From: JAUIIK01 sp963745675
GTDB lineage: Bacteria; Chloroflexota; Chloroflexia; Thermomicrobiales; CFX8
DNA length: 64,000 bases
Reading direction: 5' to 3'
Assembly (NCBI GenBank): GCA_963745675.1
Contig: CAVUYM010000009.1
Location: 620,001-684,000, forward strand
The notes beneath the pieces are model-generated. The model was not told the origin of the DNA and did no database searches. It was given only the letters and a program-made list of their open reading frames with translations. Position numbers and translations under genes: made by a program. Positions 1 through 9,524 of the stretch are shown one piece after another. Position 1 is the first letter of the stretch, and every line of letters begins with the position of its first letter.

Positions 1-545
1 AGCCTGAGATCACCGATGGCGATGAGATGACGCGCGATCTGGCTATGTTGCGCCTGCTCTATGCGACCGGTATCCGAGTATCTGAACTGGTCAGTCTGGA
101 CGTCGAGGATGTCCGACTCAACGACATTCCTGGTGTGATGGCGGGTCGTAAGGGCCGCAAGCGCCTCGTGCCGATCGGGATGGCGGTCGTGGAAGCGATC
201 CAGACGTACCTCGGAGATCGCGATCCTGCAGATAGTGCCGACGGAAGCACGGTTCCGGCGCTCTTCTTGAACCACCGTGGCAAGCGTCTGACCCGGCAGG
301 GATTCTGGTTGATTCTGAAGACTTATGCAGAACACGCCGGATTCGAGGACATTACGCCACATACGTTGCGACATTCTTTCGCAGCGCATCAGATTCTCGA
401 GGGACGCGAGCTCAGCGACGTACAGGAACTTCTCGGCCACGTGAGTATCTCTACGACGCAGGTCTATGAAGATCTCGCGGATCAGCTCCGAAAGGCTGCG
501 AGTGCGGACGTGGTCGTCGGAAGCGAGCCGATCATCGTTCAATAG
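1..545 (+). CDS. Tyrosine recombinase, XerC/XerD type (5' end outside window)
   Basis: This is the C-terminal catalytic domain of a tyrosine site-specific recombinase. The reading frame is open from base 3, so the start and the N-terminal core-binding domain lie upstream of the window. The catalytic set is visible: the first arginine in TGIRVSEL, the HxxR box in HTLRHSFAAH, the second histidine in LLGHVSISTT, and the nucleophilic tyrosine in TTQVYEDL (codon about 465-467). XerC/XerD act on dif sites to resolve chromosome dimers. Nothing here separates XerC from XerD or from a closely related integrase, although the housekeeping surroundings favour a Xer protein. The frame is intact in the visible part. 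Confidence 0.88.
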   Translation, partial: PEITDGDEMTRDLAMLRLLYATGIRVSELVSLDVEDVRLNDIPGVMAGRKGRKRLVPIGMAVVEAIQTYLGDRDPADSADGSTVPALFLNHRGKRLTRQGFWLILKTYAEHAGFEDITPHTLRHSFAAHQILEGRELSDVQELLGHVSISTTQVYEDLADQLRKAASADVVVGSEPIIVQ

Positions 546-550
546 CGCGA

Positions 551-571
551 CTCGCGATTCTCTATCGCGAG
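551..571 (+). terminator. Inverted repeat after the recombinase gene
   Basis: A perfect 8-bp inverted repeat, CTCGCGAT and ATCGCGAG around a 5-base loop, starts 6 bases after the recombinase stop. There is no T-run after it, so it may be a weak or factor-assisted terminator, or an mRNA-stabilising hairpin. It separates this gene from glyS. Confidence 0.45.
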
Positions 572-617
572 CAACCGAAATCTAAACGCATCCTCTAATG
601 TGTGAATGGAGGTCACC

Positions 618-2058
618 GTGGCGGAGAATTCAGCGCCGCAGGTGTCAATGGAGACGATCGTCTCGCTTTCTAAGCGGCGAGGTTTTGTCTTCCAGGGCAG
701 CGAGCTTTATGGCGGTCTGGCCAACACCTGGGACTACGGGCCGCTTGGTATCGAAATGCGTCGCAACATCAAGGATCTCTGGTGGAATCGATTCGTTCAA
801 CCAGCGGGCCGATATCGTCGGCATGGACGGCAGCATCCTTCTGAATCCCCGCGTCTGGGAGGTCAGCGGGCACGTCTCGGAATTCAACGATCCTGAGATC
901 GATTGCCGCGTATGCAAGAGTCGGTTTCGTGCTGATAGCTTGATCGAGGACGGACCGGAATCGTTGCCGATGGGTCTACCCGTCGACAACTCACGCTCTC
1001 TTCGCTGAGCACAAGATCAATTGCCCAAACTGTGGCAACTTCGACTGGACGCCGGCTCGAAAATTCAATCTCATGTTTCGCACACAGATCGGTCCGGTGG
1101 ATGAGTCGGCAACCGAAGTCTTTCTGCGGCCGGAAACAGCCCAGTCGATTTTCATGCAGTACCGGAATATCCAGCTCTCTAGCCGGCAGCGGATTCCATT
1201 CGGCATAGCGCAAATCGGCAAGGCATTTCGCAACGAAGTTACTCCCGGTAACTTCATCTTTCGTTTGCTCGAATTCGAGCAGATGGAGATTGAGTATTTC
1301 ATCGAAGACGTCGGGCTGGGAGCCAGTCTTCGAGGAGTGGCTGCATGCTCAGCAAGACTTTGTACGATCGCTTGGCGTCAGCGACGAACATATTCGCGTT
1401 CGAGAGCACGGCGCCGAGGAGTTATCGCACTACTCGAAGCGCACGGCAGATCTTGAGTATCTGTTCCCATTTGGCTGGAAAGAGCTGACTGGCCTGGCCT
1501 ATCGAGGTGACTACGATCTGCGCATGCACCAGGAGGGCTCAGGAGTCAACGTAACCTACTTCGACCAGGCAAATGACCGGCATTACATTCCGCATGTAGT
1601 TGAGCCGACCTTTGGTGTCGACAGGTTGCTGCTAATCGTTTTGATCGATTCTTATGCTGAGGAAGAAACGGTTGACGCGAATGGCAAAGCATCGAGCCGC
1701 ACCGTGATGCGTTTGTTCCGGAGGTCGCTCCGTACAAGGTCGCGGTCTTGCCGCTCTCGCGAAAGCCAGAACTAGCAGATGTTGCGCACGAGGTTTTTCA
1801 AGCAGGTCCAGCAGCGCTATCGTTGCGGAATACGACGAAACCCAGAACATTGGCCGGCGCTACCGCCGGCAAGACGAGATAGGCACGCCACTATGTGTCA
1901 CCGTCGATTTCGACACGCTAGAGGATAACGCCGTCACCGTGCGTGATCGTGACACGATGGAACAGGTGCGCGTGCCGATAGCGGAACTGATGACGACACT
2001 CGACGAGCAATTAGAGATCATGTCGACGCGATTGCTTGGCTACAGTTCCGTCTCTTGA
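618..2058 (+). CDS. glyS: Glycyl-tRNA synthetase, single-chain class II (frame-disrupted)
   Basis: Charges tRNA-Gly with glycine. The homodimeric GlyQS form is recognisable throughout: an N-terminal segment with SKRRGFVFQGSELYGG and NTWDYGPLG, then NPRVWEVSGHV, a class II core with LRPETAQ and FRNEVTPGNF, and a C-terminal anticodon-binding part with VTVRDRDTMEQVRVP. The product should be about 480 residues, normal for this family. The coding signal changes frame near 795, 985, 1310, 1715 and 1825. The first break is explained by one extra base between the VP of FVQP and the expected FVNQRADIVG. I chose GTG at 618 because GGAGG sits 5 bases upstream; the ATG at 606 is part of that Shine-Dalgarno region. 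The 3' end overlaps the end of convergent parB by 19 bases. Confidence 0.85.
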
Positions 2059-2913
2059 GCTCCGATGCGGTCGAGGATGCCGTTGAGCTCTTCGTCCGAG
2101 TAGTAGTGGATGACGATCTGACCTCCCGAGTCGCCCCGGCGGAAATCGACCTTCGTACCCAGATGTTGCTGAAGGCGGACCTGGACGGCACGCTCGTCAG
2201 GAGTGAGATCTGGCTTGCGCTGTTTTTCCTTCGGAGGCTGGTCACGATCCTGATTGGCGACCAGGCGCTCGGTCTGGCGGACATTTAGTCCCTGTTTCAC
2301 GACTTGTTCAAAGAGAATCAACTGAAGTTCGCGGGTTTTCGCGGCAAGCAATGCGCGCGCATGTCCGGCGGAAATGATCCCTTGAAGGACGGCCGCACGC
2401 ACTTCCTCCGGAGCATCGAGCAACCGTATCGTGTTTGCAATCGCGGAGCGGCTTTTCCCGACGCGTTCCGCCACTTTTTCCTGGGTCAGGCCGAATTCGC
2501 TGACGAGCTGGCGAAAAGCGAGCGCTTCTTCGATCGGGATTCAGATCGGCGCGCTGGACGTTCTCCACGAGAGCGATTTCGAGCGCTTGCATGCTCGACA
2601 GATCCCGTATCAGGACTGGTACTTCCGTCAGTCCCGCTTTTTGCGCGGCTCGCCAGCGTCGTTCGCCAGCGACGATCTGGTACTGCTTGCGACCAATGCC
2701 CCTGGTTACGATTAACGGCTGGATCACGCCATGTTCGCGGATCGATGCAGCGAGTTCCTCCAGCCTGTCGTCATCCCACTCGGATCGAGGCTGTAATGGA
2801 TTCGCCTCGAGACTGTCGATTGGAACCAATGCGACGCCGCTATCGCCGGAGGTATTTGACGTGATCAGGGCGTCGAGTCCACGCCCCAGGCCGCGTCGAG
2901 GCTCTCTAGACAA
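2040..2913 (-). CDS. parB: Chromosome partitioning protein ParB (one frame break)
   Basis: ParB/Spo0J binds parS sites and spreads along origin-proximal DNA to direct chromosome segregation with ParA. The N-terminus has the typical GLGRGLDALI, followed by the ParB nuclease-like CTP-binding domain with LEANPLQPR, the GERRWRAA box and ENVQRADLNP. The helix-turn-helix KVAERVGKSRSAIANTIRLL and a C-terminal dimerisation region follow. The frame breaks near 2540, where one extra G turns the expected NPIEEALAF into NPDRRSARF. Start is TTG at 2913 with GGAAGG 7 bases upstream. No parA is next to it in the window, which is unusual because parA and parB are normally adjacent; parA may lie elsewhere. 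Confidence 0.88.
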
Positions 2914-3021
2914 TTGCGATTCCTTCCAGCATAGATCTCGACGGTCAGTATACCGGCCCGGAGTCGATACACTTCAGACGCTCGAGATTCGTCGAGTTGC
3001 CAGGGCGGAGCACTTCACTTC

Positions 3022-3946
3022 ATGGCGGTTGCCTTTTCTGGACTGGTTCTGATTGTCGTCGCTACCGGGTCTGTCTATCTGGTCGATGCAGCTGCGTCGT
3101 CCCGGCGATTTGCTCGAGCCTGGCGCATTTGCGGTGTGGCGTTGTCGATCGTGCTGGCTCTTGCAGGATTGCGCCTTGTCTTGCTCGCCATGTTCGACAA
3201 TCAATCGACAATCGTTACCGGGGCCGCCATTCTCGTCGCGGCCACGACCGTCGCAATCATCCTCTCGCAATCTGGTCGCAGGATCATCTCCGCGGTGCTG
3301 CCACTTGACCGCTCCTCCGCCCGTGACTGGCTCGGATTGCTCGCCGTGCTTTTGCTCGTCACCTTTCGTTTGGCGCTTTTCTATCGCGGCGAAAGCGATA
3401 TCGGTGAGGTTCGAGTCAGTCGAGGCGGCGATTCAGACGTTCGTGCTCGTCGGAATTGCAAGCGCGATGGTCGGTCTTTTCGTGCGGCGGGATTTGCGCC
3501 AGTCTCTGCGTCGGCTGGGGATTGTTCGACTGGACTTTCGTTCGATTGCGATCGCAGTAGTAGCTGTATTGCCTTTCGCTGCTATCGCCGCGCTGACCGT
3601 CTTGTTTGTGGATTTTATCCAGCCCGGTACTATGGAGCGACTAGGTGAAACGGTCAAAGAAATTACGGGAGGCCAAACAAGCCTTCAGTTTGGCCTGGTG
3701 CTTGGAATTTCTGCCGCTGTCGGCGAGGAGACCCTTTTTCGCGGCGCTTTGCAACCGAAGTATGGCCTTGTTTTCACATCGTTGGTCTTCGCGCTACTGC
3801 ATGTTCAGTATGACTTGTTGCTAATCGTTGCCTCTCTATTTCCAGTCGGGATAATCCTCGGGCTCGAACGCAAATACCTTGGAACGACCGCTTCTATGAT
3901 CACGCATGCGCTTTACAACGCGCTCGTCGTGGTAGCTGGCTATTGA
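3022..3946 (+). CDS. CPBP family intramembrane metalloprotease (one frame break)
   Basis: A membrane protein of the CAAX protease / bacteriocin-processing (Abi) family, about 305 residues. It has at least six hydrophobic segments. The C-terminal half carries the family motif EExxxR in GEETLFRGAL, then FALLHV and a second conserved histidine in ITHALYNAL. Members cleave prenylated or membrane-embedded substrates or act in bacteriocin self-immunity; the substrate here cannot be inferred. The frame changes near 3405, where one extra G precedes TTCGAGTCAG, so the N-terminal five membrane segments and the catalytic half lie in different frames. It is transcribed divergently from parB. Confidence 0.8.
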
Positions 3947-3949
3947 TTT

Positions 3950-3965
3950 CGTTCCGTCGGGAACG
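3950..3965 (+). terminator. Short hairpin after the CPBP protease gene
   Basis: A 6-bp inverted repeat, CGTTCC and GGAACG around GTCG, lies directly after the protease stop. It is short and has no T-run, so its role as a terminator is only a possibility. The remaining bases to 4127, between two convergent genes, show nothing else recognisable. Confidence 0.25.
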
Positions 3966-4127
3966 TTCGCGATGGCAAAGTACAAGCCCGGACTACCAGC
4001 CCGATCAAATGGTCGCTGGTCTTCACGACAGATGCTGTTAGTTCGTCGCTCTATGAATGTAAAGGTCGGGTGGATGAGGTTAATCTGCTGCGCTCGCACG
4101 CGGGCGCAGCAGGCACGTGAGCAGTCC

Positions 4128-5690
4128 TTACGCTCCAGGGTCCGGGTAAAGTTCCCAGGTACCGCCGGAATCGTAGATGACATAAATCTGACCACTTGAG
4201 CTCATCAGCATGGTTCCGTGCTCGAAGCGCTGGACGCGCGACTCGAATACGGTGCCGGATGGCGCGAAGGCGTAGCCGAGCGAAGCCTGAATCCATGATT
4301 CATCGACCAGAGCGCGCCAAGACTTCCGCCGGGTATCCAGGTATCCGGATCGGGTCCTACTGCAGAGCTGGCAGATTCAGACGAGGAGGGTAGGACGCTC
4401 CAAATGCCTGTCGCACTCTCTAGCACATAGGTCTGACTCGTATCCGAACGGCTGAACATCGCGCCGTGCTGGAAGTCCAGTTCAACGCCTGTTGTGCTGC
4501 TGGCTGAAGCGAGCGCCTCTCCTAATCGGCTCTGGACAATTTCATTCGTCCAGTAGACGTTTCCGAATGCCCCAACGACTGGCACCGTGTCTGGAGTTGG
4601 AGAAGCTGGAGATTCGGTAGCCGTAGCCGTCGGTGGCTCCGATGTCGGAGTGGCAGACGGAATCGGCCGCGGTGTCCAGGTTGGCGCTGGAGTTGACGTC
4701 GGTCGTTCGGTGGCCGTCGGCGAAGGCTCCGGTACGTCGGTAGCTGTCGGTGCGATTGCCACTGGTGTTGCCGTGGGCTGGGGTTGACAGGCTGAGTACG
4801 GTTCGGCAGTGGGGATTGGTGGTGGCGCGGTCGGCGTCGGAATTACCGCGGCCGCCGTCGGCGAGGCAACTGGAGGAGCAGTGGCATAGCCGTTGGCGGG
4901 ATAGGTGCCAGACCATCTCCTGCCGGTGTTGCAGTCGATTGCGGCGCAGGTGTGGGTGTCGTCGTAGGTGTAGCGGTTGGTTGAGGCGTTACAGTCGGCG
5001 TTGGCAGCGGAACCGGAGTTTGCAAAGCAAAGGAGTCGCTTGTCTCGAACTGCAATCGGAAATCAGAACCGAGATTCTTACCCCATTTGTCTTGCGCGTT
5101 GGTTGTAATGAGGATGCTATAGCTGGATGCAGAATGAAGCGTCTGATTTTGCCCCAGAACGACGGTGTTGCCGTTCCATGTCAGCGTCAAGCGATCCTTC
5201 TCGGTGGCCGGAACAATTGAAAGGGCCGCCTCAACAGATTCTTTGTCCATTTCTTTATTAAAGGTGATCTCGACCGGTCTTGAGAGCGGCCATAACATCC
5301 CGTTTCCGGGCTGGGATGCGACAACTTCTGGATCGAGCGAGCGTTGGTAACCGTTGATAAGGAGATAGATCGCGACAACAAATATCAGCACCACCGCGGC
5401 GAGAGCCGCGACCGAATAGCCAAGGCGACTGGTCAAAAGATAGACCTTGCGGGATTTCGTATCGATCGTTTGCGCAAAGATCGCATCTCGCAGTTCAGGC
5501 GGAGGTACCGCGCGCGGGAGCGACGGACATGGCTGCCAACAAGACGATAGTCTTCGAGGGTCTGACGGCACTCAGCGCAGGTTGAGAGATGGGCTAGCAG
5601 GCGCTGACGCTCGGCGGCATCCAGGTCGCCGTCAATGTAGTTCGAGATCAACTCTCGGTATTCGGTTGTGCAACGTCTGTTGTTGCTCAC
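4128..5690 (-). CDS. Membrane anti-sigma factor: zinc-finger, TM, Ig-like domain, PT-rich linker, tandem C-terminal repeat (frame-disrupted)
   Basis: Probable anti-sigma factor for the ECF sigma gene 10 bases upstream. Start is GTG at 5690. The first 50 residues hold a zf-HC2-like motif, with ISNYIDGDLD followed by HLSTCAECRQTL (H-x3-C-x2-C). A transmembrane helix follows (VAALAAVVLIFVVAIYLLI), then an SbsA-like Ig domain (RPVEITFNKEMD, then VVLGQNQTL). A long Pro/Thr/Ala linker leads to two copies of a roughly 58-residue unit sharing a W...LG...FxHGxM...YV...W pattern. Frame breaks lie near 5515, 4890 and 4310. The layout implies a cytoplasmic sigma-binding end and an extracellular sensor. 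The repeat resembles LGFP-type wall-associated repeats, but I cannot name it. With the breaks corrected the product is about 520 residues. Confidence 0.72.
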
Positions 5691-5700
5691 CGTTCGATCC

Positions 5701-6285
5701 TTAGACTGTCGGCTCTCCGAAGAGCTCCCGGTAACACTGGCGGAACTCTTCGCGTGCCCTGAACAGGACTGACTTCACTGCAGAGCGGGACAGCCCCATG
5801 ATCTCGCCGATCTCGCGCGTCGACATACCTTCATACTCGCGTAAGACCAGAGCCTGCCTGTTGCGTTCGGTCATTGCATCGAGTACCTGCTGAACGTCCG
5901 ATGTGTTCTCGACGGCCACAGCGACTCGTTCTGGACTGTCACTGGGGTCAGTATTGAGGAGCGGCTCGTGTTTTGGTGCGTCCCAGGGGAGCCAGCGTAT
6001 GCGCTTTCGACGACGCAATTGGTCGAGGCACGCATTCGATGCGATACGGTGCAACCAGGCAGATACATTGAGCTCCGCGTTCGTACGGTCGAGATTCTTA
6101 TATGCTCGAATGAAGCACTCTTGCGTGAGATCGAAAGCATCGTCCGGGTTTCCCATCATTCGATAGGTAAAGGCATAGATCTGACGTTCGTAGCGCTGTA
6201 CGAGCGCTTCGAACGCCGTCTGGCTACCGGCTTTTGCCTGACTCACCAGTAGATCTTCGTCGGCTGTCACACCGGGCTCCTTCAC
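5701..6285 (-). CDS. RNA polymerase sigma factor, ECF family (sigma-70 type)
   Basis: An intact 194-residue ECF sigma factor. Region 2 spans about residues 25-95, with YERQIYAFTYRMMGNPDDAFDL as the region 2.1-2.2 stretch and SAWLHRIASNACLDQLRRR for -10 recognition. Region 4 is about 130-180, with YEGMSTREIGEIMGLSRSAV as the helix-turn-helix that reads the -35 element. The spacer between them is Pro-rich. Start is GTG at 6285 with AGGG 6 bases upstream. It shares a transcript with the downstream anti-sigma gene, the standard pairing in which the membrane protein holds the sigma factor until an envelope signal releases it. Targets are unknown; self-regulation is typical for such pairs. Confidence 0.92.
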   Translation of the reverse strand: MKEPGVTADEDLLVSQAKAGSQTAFEALVQRYERQIYAFTYRMMGNPDDAFDLTQECFIRAYKNLDRTNAELNVSAWLHRIASNACLDQLRRRKRIRWLPWDAPKHEPLLNTDPSDSPERVAVAVENTSDVQQVLDAMTERNRQALVLREYEGMSTREIGEIMGLSRSAVKSVLFRAREEFRQCYRELFGEPTV

Positions 6286-6309
6286 GGCAACCCTATCTAT
6301 ATAACGAGT

Positions 6310-6326
6310 GAACCAGATGGTGGTTC
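6310..6326 (-). promoter_or_regulatory. Inverted repeat upstream of the ECF sigma gene
   Basis: A perfect 6-bp inverted repeat, GAACCA and TGGTTC separated by 5 bases, lies 24 bases upstream of the sigma factor start. GAAC-type sequence is the usual core of ECF -35 elements, and a TATATAG sequence lies between it and the start codon. It may be a regulator site or part of the promoter. I cannot assign it with confidence. Confidence 0.3.
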
Positions 6327-6469
6327 TGTCGACACCTGTGACGCGGCTTGTAAATGGTACACGGCTTGAAGGCGGACGGCATACGCTGGAGGGCTAAAAC
6401 AGTTGCGATGCTAGAATCTAGGCTTGGTCAGGCTGCTCGTTATCCATCAGTTGGACGGTGCTTCTCGTA

Positions 6470-8359
6470 ATGGCCTATCCCTTCATTGAACGACTCAAGC
6501 AAGGCCCGATACTTTGTGACGGAGCCGTTGGAACGCTGATTTTTCAGCGCGGCGGACCGGTGGATCAGTGTTTTGATCATCTCAATCTGACACAACCTGC
6601 GCTCGTGCAACAGGTTCACCGCGATTATCTTCAGGCTGGCGCCGAAATCATTGAAACGAATACGTTTGGAGCCAACCGCTTCAAGCTCGAGAAGCACGGC
6701 CTCGCGAATGACGTGTACGAGATTAATCGCCGCGGTGCGAAAAATGGCGAGTATGCCGTAGAGATTAGTGGCAAACCTGCCTTTGTCGCCGGCTCGATCG
6801 GCCCGACCGGCCGGACGTTGGAACCGATTGGATTGCTTCAGCCCGATCTGGTGCGTGCCGCATTCCGCGACCAGATCAACGGACTGCTGGCGGGTGGCGT
6901 CGATCTGCTAATGATCGAAACGATAGGCTCGCTTGCGGAAATGGAACAGGCTATCGGTGCCGCGCGCGATGTATGTGATCTGCCGATCGTAGCCCAGGCG
7001 ACTTTTTCTAACGATGGTCGCACCGTCGCCGGCCAGACCGTCGATGAGGTGGCACGCCGGTTAATCGAGCTCGGCGTAGACGTCATTGGCATCAATTGCA
7101 GCGTGGGGCCAAGGGGCGTTCTGCGGGTTCTCCGCGAGTTGCGGCAGTTCGTGCCGGAGGAGATCCCTCTGTCGGTGCAGCCAAATGCGGGCTGGCCGAC
7201 TCAGGTAGACGATCGTGTGATCTACCCGATGTCAGCCGACTATATGGGGCGTTTTGTGTCCGATGCGCTGCGTGCCGGAGCGACGCTCATCGGAGGTTGC
7301 TGTGGAACGACGCCAGAACACATTTCAGCGATGCGTTCGGCAATGGATGACGCGATTGGGGCCGGCACAACACGGCGGCTGAGCGTCGTAGCTGCGTCAA
7401 AACCTGACCGAAAACTGATGCCCGCCGATGAACCCACCGCATTTTCCCGAAAGCTCGGGAATCGGTTCGTCGTTTCTGTTGAACTTGACCCGCCGCGTGG
7501 CCTGAATCCTGAGAAGATGATGGCCGGGGCGCATCTGTTGAAGGCAGCCGGCGTCGATGCCGTCAATGTCGCGGACTCACCGATGGCACGCGTACGCATG
7601 AGCGCCTTGGCCCTGTGCTACATGGTCCAGGATCGTGTTGGACTCGAGACGATCCTGCACTTTACGACCCGCGACCGCAATCTGATGGGTTTGCAATCGG
7701 ACCTGATCGGCGCACACGCGATGGGAGTGAGGAATGTCCTCGCGCTCACCGGAGATCCTCCCAGCCTCGGTGATTATCCTGACCTCACAGCGGTATACGA
7801 TGTCGATTCGATCGGGCTCATTCGCGTTCTGGCGGCGATGAATGCGGGCACGGATGCGGCGGGTGCATCGATAGGGCAAGAGGCGAGCTTTACGGTCGCT
7901 GTCGCCTGCGATCCCACGCGCGACGATCTGGAACATGAAGCTGGCCGATTGCACCGCAAGATTTCGGCCGGCGGTCAGTTGATCATGACCCAGCCTGTCT
8001 ACGAAATGGCAACCTGGACCGAATTTGTCGCCGTTTATGAAGACCTTTATGGAGAGATTTCGATTCCGGTATTGCTCGGCATCCTGCCGCTCTACAGTCA
8101 CCGACATGCAGAATTTCTCTATAACGAGGTTCCCGGCATCAAGCCGACCGAAGAGATTCGGAACCGTATGCGTTTGGCGGGCAACTCGGCACGTCAGGAA
8201 GGCGTGCAGATATCGCAAGAGTTGCTGCTCGAAGCGCGCGACGTCGTACACGGTGTTTACATCATGCCGTCCTTCGGCCGCTACACCATGGCAGTCGAGG
8301 TGTTGGATGCGTTGCAATCGCGGGAGCTGACAGCCGCTTTGCCCGGTGCAACAGCCTGA
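6470..8359 (+). CDS. Bifunctional homocysteine S-methyltransferase / 5,10-methylenetetrahydrofolate reductase
   Basis: A fusion of about 629 residues, similar to Bacillus YitJ. The N-terminal ~300 residues are a homocysteine methyltransferase barrel with the zinc-ligand cysteines in GINCSVGP and GGCCGTTPEHI. Residues from about 335 form a MetF-type flavin barrel that reduces methylene-THF to methyl-THF, with VVSVELDPPRG, LALTGDPP and QPVYEM. One chain could thus make methyl-THF and methylate homocysteine to methionine. It has no B12-binding domain, so it is not a full MetH. The frame is intact. Start is uncertain: ATG at 6470 or GTG at 6458, neither with a strong Shine-Dalgarno sequence. I saw no SAM riboswitch upstream. 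Confidence 0.9.
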   Translation: MAYPFIERLKQGPILCDGAVGTLIFQRGGPVDQCFDHLNLTQPALVQQVHRDYLQAGAEIIETNTFGANRFKLEKHGLANDVYEINRRGAKNGEYAVEISGKPAFVAGSIGPTGRTLEPIGLLQPDLVRAAFRDQINGLLAGGVDLLMIETIGSLAEMEQAIGAARDVCDLPIVAQATFSNDGRTVAGQTVDEVARRLIELGVDVIGINCSVGPRGVLRVLRELRQFVPEEIPLSVQPNAGWPTQVDDRVIYPMSADYMGRFVSDALRAGATLIGGCCGTTPEHISAMRSAMDDAIGAGTTRRLSVVAASKPDRKLMPADEPTAFSRKLGNRFVVSVELDPPRGLNPEKMMAGAHLLKAAGVDAVNVADSPMARVRMSALALCYMVQDRVGLETILHFTTRDRNLMGLQSDLIGAHAMGVRNVLALTGDPPSLGDYPDLTAVYDVDSIGLIRVLAAMNAGTDAAGASIGQEASFTVAVACDPTRDDLEHEAGRLHRKISAGGQLIMTQPVYEMATWTEFVAVYEDLYGEISIPVLLGILPLYSHRHAEFLYNEVPGIKPTEEIRNRMRLAGNSARQEGVQISQELLLEARDVVHGVYIMPSFGRYTMAVEVLDALQSRELTAALPGATA

Positions 8360-8445
8360 TGTAGACTTGTTCGGTTGCGCTTCATCCGGCGTGTCAATGC
8401 CCGCCGGATTTCTTGTTGTCACTGGGGAAGGACGCCGTTAACGTC

Positions 8446-8814
8446 ATGGATGTCATTCGAGATATCGAACAAACGTACCTGCGTGACGACATACCCGAAT
8501 TTAGTCCGGGCGACACCGTACGCGTCAATGTCAACGTCGTTGAGGGTACCCGAGAGCGTATCCAGGCGTTCGAAGGGGTTGTCATCTCACGCCGCGGTCG
8601 TGGACTCAACGAAACCTTCAATGTGCGTCGCATTGCTTCTCACGGGGTTGGCGTCGAGCGCACGTTCATGATCCACTCGCCGCGCATCGCCGCGATCGAG
8701 GTTGTGCGTACTGGCCGAGTGCGACGAGCAAAACTCTATTACCTGCGTGGCCGCACGGGGCGTGCCGCAAGAATCGGGGAGCGTCGTCGCAAGCCAGGCT
8801 CGTACCTCCGCTAG
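8446..8814 (+). CDS. rplS: 50S ribosomal protein L19
   Basis: Ribosomal protein bL19, which sits at the 30S-50S interface. The sequence matches the family from end to end: FSPGDTVRVNVNVVEG, RIQAFEGVVISRRGRG, a long conserved block with RRIASHGVGVERTF, and the basic C-terminus RAKLYYLRGRTGRAARIGER. About 122 residues from ATG at 8446, which is normal. An in-frame TTG at 8413 would add 11 residues not typical of L19. GGAAGG lies about 15 bases before the ATG, rather far. It is followed at once by rnhB, a common pairing. Confidence 0.93.
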   Translation: MDVIRDIEQTYLRDDIPEFSPGDTVRVNVNVVEGTRERIQAFEGVVISRRGRGLNETFNVRRIASHGVGVERTFMIHSPRIAAIEVVRTGRVRRAKLYYLRGRTGRAARIGERRRKPGSYLR

Positions 8815-8819
8815 CGCGT

Positions 8820-9524
8820 TTGGCGGTTCGATCCGCAAGATCCAGAACCCGGTCTCAGCGTTCGCGGTTGCCAGCATTTCCAAATTACTATTTTGAGCGA
8901 CAAGCCTGGTCCGCAGGCTTTTGTCGTGTTGCGGGAGTCGACGAAGCCGGTCGCGGCGCATGGGCCGGACCCATCGTTGCCGCCGCCGTGGCTCTCCCAG
9001 TGGACCCGGACGAGCGACGCAAGATTTCGACTGATATCGCAAACATCGGCGTACGTATCAACGACTCCAAAGAACTGTCGGCCGAGGCACGTGAGTTGCT
9101 CGTCGAATCGCTCCTTAAGTCAAATGCGAGCGTCGCGGTAGCCATTGCGGATTCGGACGATATCGACCGTCGAGGAATCGGCTATGTGAACGCAGTGCTT
9201 TTGCGCGAGGCGGTATTGCAACTCCGACCAGCGGCGGAATTCGTGCTGAGCGACGCATTTACATTGCCGGACTTTGGCCGGAATCAACGAGCAATTATCA
9301 AGGGCGACCGGCGGAGTAAGACGATAGCGCTGGCATCCTGTGTTGCGAAGGTGACGCGGGACCGCATCATGGTAGCGCTGGATGCCGAATATCCAGAGTA
9401 TGGATTCGCCCAGCACAAGGGCTACGGCACCGCCGCACATCGGGCAGCCCTCGACACCTTCGGCGTGACTTCGATTCACCGGCGTTCGTTCGCGCCGATT
9501 GCGGCGTTGGTCGATGAAGGCTGA
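8820..9524 (+). CDS. rnhB: Ribonuclease HII
   Basis: Cleaves the RNA strand of RNA-DNA hybrids and starts removal of misincorporated ribonucleotides. The RNase HII signature VAGVDEAGRGAWAGP gives the first two acidic residues; further conserved blocks are NDSKELSAEAREL, AIIKGDRRSKTIALASCVAKVTRDR and YGFAQHKGYGTAAH. The frame is intact. Start is assigned to TTG at 8820, 5 bases after the rplS stop, giving an N-terminal extension of about 40 basic residues before the domain; a later start is possible. The 3' end overlaps yraN by 11 bases, so the genes are probably co-transcribed and translationally coupled. Confidence 0.92.
   Translation: MAVRSARSRTRSQRSRLPAFPNYYFERQAWSAGFCRVAGVDEAGRGAWAGPIVAAAVALPVDPDERRKISTDIANIGVRINDSKELSAEARELLVESLLKSNASVAVAIADSDDIDRRGIGYVNAVLLREAVLQLRPAAEFVLSDAFTLPDFGRNQRAIIKGDRRSKTIALASCVAKVTRDRIMVALDAEYPEYGFAQHKGYGTAAHRAALDTFGVTSIHRRSFAPIAALVDEG

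Noticed and set aside
4590..5020. Tandem repeat or CRISPR-like array.
   Set aside because: The repetition comes from a Pro/Thr/Ala-rich linker in the anti-sigma factor; units vary and there are no spacers.
6286..6469. SAM or cobalamin riboswitch before the homocysteine methyltransferase gene.
   Set aside because: I could not find the conserved core or helices of either in the 170 bases.
7577..8422. A 281-codon minus-strand frame opposite the homocysteine methyltransferase/MTHFR gene.
   Set aside because: The plus-strand product is a clear enzyme over the same bases; the opposite frame is a codon-bias shadow with no family look.
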